Source of the DNA: CAZGYE01 sp964530165
GTDB taxonomy: Bacteria > Planctomycetota > Planctomycetia > Planctomycetales > Planctomycetaceae
Assembly (NCBI GenBank): GCA_964530165.1
Contig: CAZGYE010000037.1
Coordinates: forward strand, 1 to 26,230
Length of the DNA: 26,230 nucleotides
Direction of reading: 5' to 3'
The notes beneath the pieces are model-generated. The model worked only from the letters and a program-made list of their open reading frames with translations, had not been told where the DNA came from and searched no databases. Both the position numbers and the translations under genes were made by a program. Below, one piece after another: positions 22,739-26,230 of this stretch (positions are counted from its first letter, which is position 1; every line of letters starts with the position of its first letter).

Positions 22739-24001
22739 ATGCTCACAGTTAAGGAAGCGCTGACGGCCATCCTGCAAGAAGTGCGGCCCCTTTGGGTAAC
22801 GTCGAGGCCGCTCGGCGACGCCCTCGGTTTGGTGCTGGCCGAAAAAGTCATCAGCGACATTGACTCGCCACCGTTCGACAAAGCGTTGATGGACGGGTTT
22901 GCCGTGCGCTCGACCGACATCCTCGACGGCAAAGCGACACTCAAGCTGGTCGAGGAGGTCACGGCGGGGCAAGTTCCTTCCAAGCAGATCGAAGCGGGTG
23001 AAACGACGCAGATCATGACCGGGGCGCCGATACCGGCCGGTTCGGACGCCGTCGTCCGCGTCGAGGACTCTGACATCGACCCGGAATCACGTACCGTTCA
23101 CGTTGCAACGTCGCGGCCCGTCACACGAGGCACAAACGTCATGTTCCGCGGGGCGTCGATCGAGCGCGGCCAGTGCGTCGCCGCCGCGGGCCAATGGCTG
23201 CGACCGCAAGAGTTGGGCGCACTGGCGGAGTTCGGCAAGTCCGAAGTCGTGGTCCATCGTCGTCCACGCGTGGCGGTGCTGGCGACGGGTGATGAGCTGG
23301 TTCCGATCGCCGAAACCCCGGGACCGGGCCAGATCCGCAACTCGAATGAAACGATGTTGGCCGCTCAAATCCGTCGTGCCGGCGCCGATCCGGTTCCGCT
23401 GGGAATCGCGCGCGACAATCGCGACCACCTGCGGAAGCGGATCGACGCCGGATTGCAGTCTGACATGCTGCTGCTTTCCGGAGGCGTTTCGGCCGGTAAG
23501 CTGGACCTTGTTCCCTCAGAATTACAGACAGCCGGCGTTCGACAGGTCTTCCACAAGGTCCGCGTCAAACCGGGTCAACCGGTCTGGTTCGGAGTCTTCG
23601 ACCGGCCCGACAACGAGTCGGCAGTCGGCAGTTGGCAGTCGGCAGACACCGCTGCGGCCCGCTGCTTCGTGCTCGGATTGCCGGGAAATCCGGTTAGCAG
23701 TATGGTTTGCTTCGAATTGTTCGCCCGCCCGGCCATTCGTCGGTTGCTGGGAATCGAACCAGCCGAGCCGCGACCGCTGAAAGCCAGACTGACCAAGGCG
23801 CATCTTGCCCACGAAGAGCGTCCGACGTATCATCCGGCTCACCTCGATTGGGATGACTCCGGTCCGGTCGTCTGCCCGGTCAGATGGCAAGGCTCGGCGG
23901 ACCTGTGGTCGACCGTCGAAGCCAATGCCATGGCCCTGTTTCCGGCCGGTGGCAAGACGCATCAGCCGGGAGAGGTGATCGACGTGATTTTGTGGGAATA
24001 G
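22739..24001 (+). CDS. moeA: Molybdopterin molybdenumtransferase MoeA
   Basis: A 420-residue cytosolic enzyme inserting molybdate into adenylylated molybdopterin in Moco synthesis. Marks: SPPFDKALMDGFAVRS (43-58), MTGAPIPAGSDAVVRVED (93-110), the MoCF-domain ATGDEL (182-187) with IRNSNETML, LLSGGVSAGKLD (245-256), VRVKPGQP (274-281) and GLPGNPVSSMVCFE (313-326). The ATG at 22739 begins the family sequence; it has no clear ribosome site. Between VWFGVF and FVLGLPGNP an extra stretch of about 18-20 residues is encoded largely by a 4 x 7-bp repeat (23617-23644). The protein remains in frame, and the insertion falls at a predicted beta-turn, so activity is probably kept. Confidence 0.95.
   Translation: MLTVKEALTAILQEVRPLWVTSRPLGDALGLVLAEKVISDIDSPPFDKALMDGFAVRSTDILDGKATLKLVEEVTAGQVPSKQIEAGETTQIMTGAPIPAGSDAVVRVEDSDIDPESRTVHVATSRPVTRGTNVMFRGASIERGQCVAAAGQWLRPQELGALAEFGKSEVVVHRRPRVAVLATGDELVPIAETPGPGQIRNSNETMLAAQIRRAGADPVPLGIARDNRDHLRKRIDAGLQSDMLLLSGGVSAGKLDLVPSELQTAGVRQVFHKVRVKPGQPVWFGVFDRPDNESAVGSWQSADTAAARCFVLGLPGNPVSSMVCFELFARPAIRRLLGIEPAEPRPLKARLTKAHLAHEERPTYHPAHLDWDDSGPVVCPVRWQGSADLWSTVEANAMALFPAGGKTHQPGEVIDVILWE
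23617..23644. repeat. 4 x 7-bp repeat (GTCGGCA) inside moeA
   Basis: Units GTCGGCA, GTCGGCA, GTTGGCA, GTCGGCA run without interruption, encoding part of SAVGSWQSA. No stop codon appears in any frame of this heptamer on the plus strand, so an array of it can be tolerated in coding sequence. Confidence 0.85.
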
Positions 24002-24008
24002 GGAAAAC

Positions 24009-25913
24009 GTGTCGCCCAAGCGTTCGGAAGATCACCCGGTTCCTGATTCCAGAACACATTCGGTCGGCGAGCCGACGGTTCAGGAAATCATCGCCAGCGC
24101 TCGGACTGCACCGGCTTCGGCCGGCGGTGTGTGGCTGTTGTCCGGGCTGACGGCGGTGTTGCTGTGGGCCAGCTTCACGCCGCTGGATTGGGGACCGCTC
24201 GGCTGGATCTGTTTGGTGCCGCTGATCCTGCTGGTGCGGCTGAAAAAACCAACTCGCTGGATGTATCGGGCCATTTATGCCTGCGGGCTGCTGAACACGC
24301 TGGTGACGCTACAGTGGATGCGGCTGGGTGACCGGTCGATGTACCCCGCTTGGATCGCGCTGGCCATTTACACGGCCGTTTACTTTCCGCTTTTCGTCGG
24401 GCTGGCCCGTGTGGCCGTGCACCGCTTCTCGGCGCCGTTGATTTTTGCCGTCCCGGCGGCGTGGGTTGGGCTGGAGTATCTGCGCGCCCACCTGCTCACG
24501 GGCTTTTCCTGGTATTACTTGGGGCATACTCAATACCGTTGGATCGAGCTGATTCAGATCTGCGATTTGGTCGGCGCCTACGGGGTCAGTTTTGTGGTGT
24601 CGATGATGTCGGCCTGTGTGGCGGGCCTGGTACCGGTTTCGGTCTTTGCGAAGCTACGGCTGCTGCCGGTCGGGAACGGTTCTCAGGTTGTCGCTGAAGA
24701 GCACCTTGCGATCCGGCAGTGGGGCGCGGTGGGTGTTTGTCTGCTCATCTTTGCGGCGGTCTTGGGGTATGGCTACATCCGCCGGGCTCAGGCCGATTTT
24801 CGGGAAGGTCCGCGCGTCGCCCTGGTGCAGGGCAACTACACGGCATCGCTGAAACACGATCCCAGCGAGTGGGGTGACATCTTCCGCCGGCACGATTACC
24901 TGACCGGCCAGGCCGTCCAACACCAGCCCGACGTGATTGTCTGGCCGGAGTCGATGTTCCGCTGGCCGTTGATGGAGTCTCCGCCGCCCGACATGACCGA
25001 TGACCAACTGCAGCAGGTTGCCCCGCAAATCCCTCTGGCAGCTTGGAAAGACCCCACGGTGCGCCGGACGCTGGCCGACATGAGCCAAAAAGCCGGTGCC
25101 GCGATGATCATCGGCATCGACACCTTCCAGGCGGACTGCAACGGGCTTCGGCATTACAACTCGGCGGCGTTCATTCGGCCCGACGTCGGTCTGTTCGGCC
25201 GGTATGACAAGCTGCACCGCGTGCTGTTCGGCGAATACATTCCGCTGAAAGAGGAGCTCCCCTGGCTGCACAAACTGACGCCCTTCCCGGCCGACTTCGG
25301 GATTGCCGCCGGCCGCAGCGCGTCGGTGTTCCATTACAAGAACTGGAGATTCGCGCCGATCATCTGCTTCGAAGACACGGTCCCCCATTTGGTGCGTAAC
25401 ATCGTCAAATCTGTGAACGACGAAGTCGGAAAGCGAAAAGCGGAACTCTCCGACCTGCGAATTCCGCACTCCGCACTCCGCACTCCGCACTCGGTTGACT
25501 GTCTGGTCAATCTGACCAACGACGGATGGTTTCACGGATCGAGCGAGCTGGATCAACATCTCATCACGGCCGCGTTTCGGGCGGTCGAGTGCCGCACACC
25601 GATGGTCCGTGCGGTCAACACCGGCATCTCGGCGGTGATTGACGGCGACGGTATCATCCGTGAGCCGGACGTGTTCTTCGACGGCGACGGTGAAGGCCGC
25701 CAGTCGATGCGCGACCCGCGGACGGGCCGCTGGCACAAACAGCTCAATGCCGTGCTCGTCGACACCATTCCGCTCGATAACCGTGCCAGCCTGTACGTTG
25801 CCTGGGGTGACTGGTTCGCCGCGAGCTGCTGCGTCTGCTGCCTGATTTTTGCATTGGTGGGCTTCGTGCCGCGGCGGCGCAACCCGAAAGATCGAACGGC
25901 GCACCACGAATGA
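24009..25913 (+). CDS. lnt: Apolipoprotein N-acyltransferase (Lnt)
   Basis: A 634-residue inner-membrane enzyme adding the third acyl chain to lipoproteins. The N-terminal half has about six membrane helices (residues 42-260), then a nitrilase domain starting PRVALVQGN (268-276), with the catalytic triad E314 (VWPESMF), K401 (YDKLHRVLFGEY) and C453 (PIICFED), then LVNLTNDGWF (499-508), and a final membrane helix (about 605-625). The GTG start at 24009 lies 7 nt after the moeA stop, which suggests cotranscription. Between the Cys and NDGW an extra stretch (about 471-496) is encoded partly by a 4 x 7-bp repeat (25464-25491). The 30-residue N-terminal extension before TM1 is long for the family, so a later start is possible. 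Confidence 0.92.
   Translation: MSPKRSEDHPVPDSRTHSVGEPTVQEIIASARTAPASAGGVWLLSGLTAVLLWASFTPLDWGPLGWICLVPLILLVRLKKPTRWMYRAIYACGLLNTLVTLQWMRLGDRSMYPAWIALAIYTAVYFPLFVGLARVAVHRFSAPLIFAVPAAWVGLEYLRAHLLTGFSWYYLGHTQYRWIELIQICDLVGAYGVSFVVSMMSACVAGLVPVSVFAKLRLLPVGNGSQVVAEEHLAIRQWGAVGVCLLIFAAVLGYGYIRRAQADFREGPRVALVQGNYTASLKHDPSEWGDIFRRHDYLTGQAVQHQPDVIVWPESMFRWPLMESPPPDMTDDQLQQVAPQIPLAAWKDPTVRRTLADMSQKAGAAMIIGIDTFQADCNGLRHYNSAAFIRPDVGLFGRYDKLHRVLFGEYIPLKEELPWLHKLTPFPADFGIAAGRSASVFHYKNWRFAPIICFEDTVPHLVRNIVKSVNDEVGKRKAELSDLRIPHSALRTPHSVDCLVNLTNDGWFHGSSELDQHLITAAFRAVECRTPMVRAVNTGISAVIDGDGIIREPDVFFDGDGEGRQSMRDPRTGRWHKQLNAVLVDTIPLDNRASLYVAWGDWFAASCCVCCLIFALVGFVPRRRNPKDRTAHHE
25464..25491. repeat. 4 x 7-bp repeat (CCGCACT) inside lnt
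   Basis: Four perfect CCGCACT units encode PHSALRTPHS. The flanking bases (GGAAAGCGAAAAGCGGAA, from 25429) are also repetitive. Copy number and total length (28 bp) equal those of the repeat in moeA, although the heptamer differs. Confidence 0.88.
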
Positions 25914-25936
25914 CAGTTGTTCCCAGTTCGAGCGAT

Positions 25937-26014
25937 GGGTGGCGGGGTCAGAGCGGATGCGATGGCCGCGAGGCATTGTTTCCGGGCCTTTCCGTTGGTC
26001 AGACCCGGCCACCC
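25937..26014. repeat. Imperfect inverted repeat in the terminal intergenic region
   Basis: GGGTGGCGGGGTCAGA (25937-25952) pairs imperfectly with AGACCCGGCCACCC (26001-26014). The ends resemble the inner part of the MITE at 10563-10694 (GGGTGGCTGGGGTC). CATAATGGGTGG at 26076-26087 also matches 10586-10597 exactly, so fragments of the same repeat family may be present. No gene is seen in 25914-26230. Confidence 0.4.
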
Positions 26015-26134
26015 CAGCCGCGACAACGTCCCACGAAAACAGACGCCGGCGCTGTGAGAACCACTTCGAACGCGTCATAATGGGTGGTTCAAGAAGCAAG
26101 TGGTTCGTCAATTTTGATTTGAAGGGTGTCGTGG

Positions 26135-26154
26135 GGCAGGCTTTCCAGCCTGCC
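26135..26154. repeat. Short palindromic repeat (GGCAGGCT hairpin)
   Basis: GGCAGGCT-TTCC-AGCCTGCC is a perfect 8-bp stem with a 4-nt loop, followed by a partial copy (GGACAGGCTGG, 26163-26173). It resembles the CAGGC-type hairpins within the repeat at 5486-5561 and is probably a dispersed intergenic palindrome; a terminator role after lnt is possible but there is no T-tract. Confidence 0.6.
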
Positions 26155-26230
26155 GATCGGCAAGGACAGGCTGGATAGATGGGGATGAAAGCTCGTTGCT
26201 CTGGTACAACCAAGAGTTGTTTTGGTGGTA

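Noticed and set aside
24654..26213. 519-codon open frame antisense to lnt
   Set aside because: Lnt on the plus strand has its full catalytic triad; the opposite frame has no recognisable motif and runs through palindromic repeats.

Overview
The window looks like chromosomal DNA from a planctomycete. It is GC-rich and carries several lineage-typical families: a DUF1559 protein with a type IV prepilin-like N-terminus paired with a small lipoprotein, a PVC-type dehydrogenase fused to HEAT repeats and a c-type heme domain, a Tat-exported Gfo/Idh/MocA oxidoreductase, a secreted DUF1080 (3-keto-disaccharide hydrolase) protein and a probable DUF1598 protein. Many short palindromic and heptanucleotide repeats lie between these genes. 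No rRNA, tRNA, CRISPR array, integrase or transposase gene was seen. The identification rests on reading protein motifs, not on a database search.

Layout. (1) 1-3600, ferrous-iron uptake: a promoter with a Fur-like 7-1-7 palindrome between its -35 and -10 boxes drives feoA and feoB (4-bp overlap). A small FeoB-associated Cys-rich membrane protein follows. A nested palindromic element lies upstream of the operon. A related element, expanded into a 34-bp tandem array interrupted by a 100-N assembly gap, lies between feoB and the small gene. (2) 3620-5360, minus strand: a membrane histidine kinase with an extracytoplasmic CXXCH heme site, convergent with the feo operon. (3) 5600-8490: a probable DUF1598 protein and a [4Fe-4S]-type APS/PAPS reductase. 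(4) 8500-14660, secreted carbohydrate or redox metabolism: MocA-type oxidoreductase, DUF1080 protein, a 132-bp MITE-like element with an 8-bp target duplication, the PVC-type dehydrogenase/cytochrome, and a DUF1326-like protein. (5) 14820-17300: lipoprotein and DUF1559 pair (minus), and a cytosolic NHL beta-propeller (plus). (6) 17330-20860, minus-strand cluster: HlyD-type adaptor, an AroD-AroE fusion that has lost most catalytic residues in both domains, and a zinc-ribbon membrane protein. (7) 21090-25910, plus strand: a FliN/SpoA-domain protein, a TrpG/PabA-type glutamine amidotransferase, MoeA, and apolipoprotein N-acyltransferase (Lnt). The last 300 bp hold only palindromic repeats.

Links between the genes. 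FeoA, FeoB and the Cys-rich protein form one Fe(II) uptake unit. The neighbouring heme sensor kinase, the heme domain of the PVC dehydrogenase, the [4Fe-4S] reductase and MoeA all depend on metal cofactors, but no direct regulatory link is visible. Lnt would complete lipoproteins such as the one encoded here.

Most unusual points: the palindrome array inside the feo locus; a fresh-looking MITE; period-7 repeats that run into, and in moeA and lnt lie entirely within, coding sequences; and the degenerate AroDE-like fusion, which may be a re-purposed enzyme.
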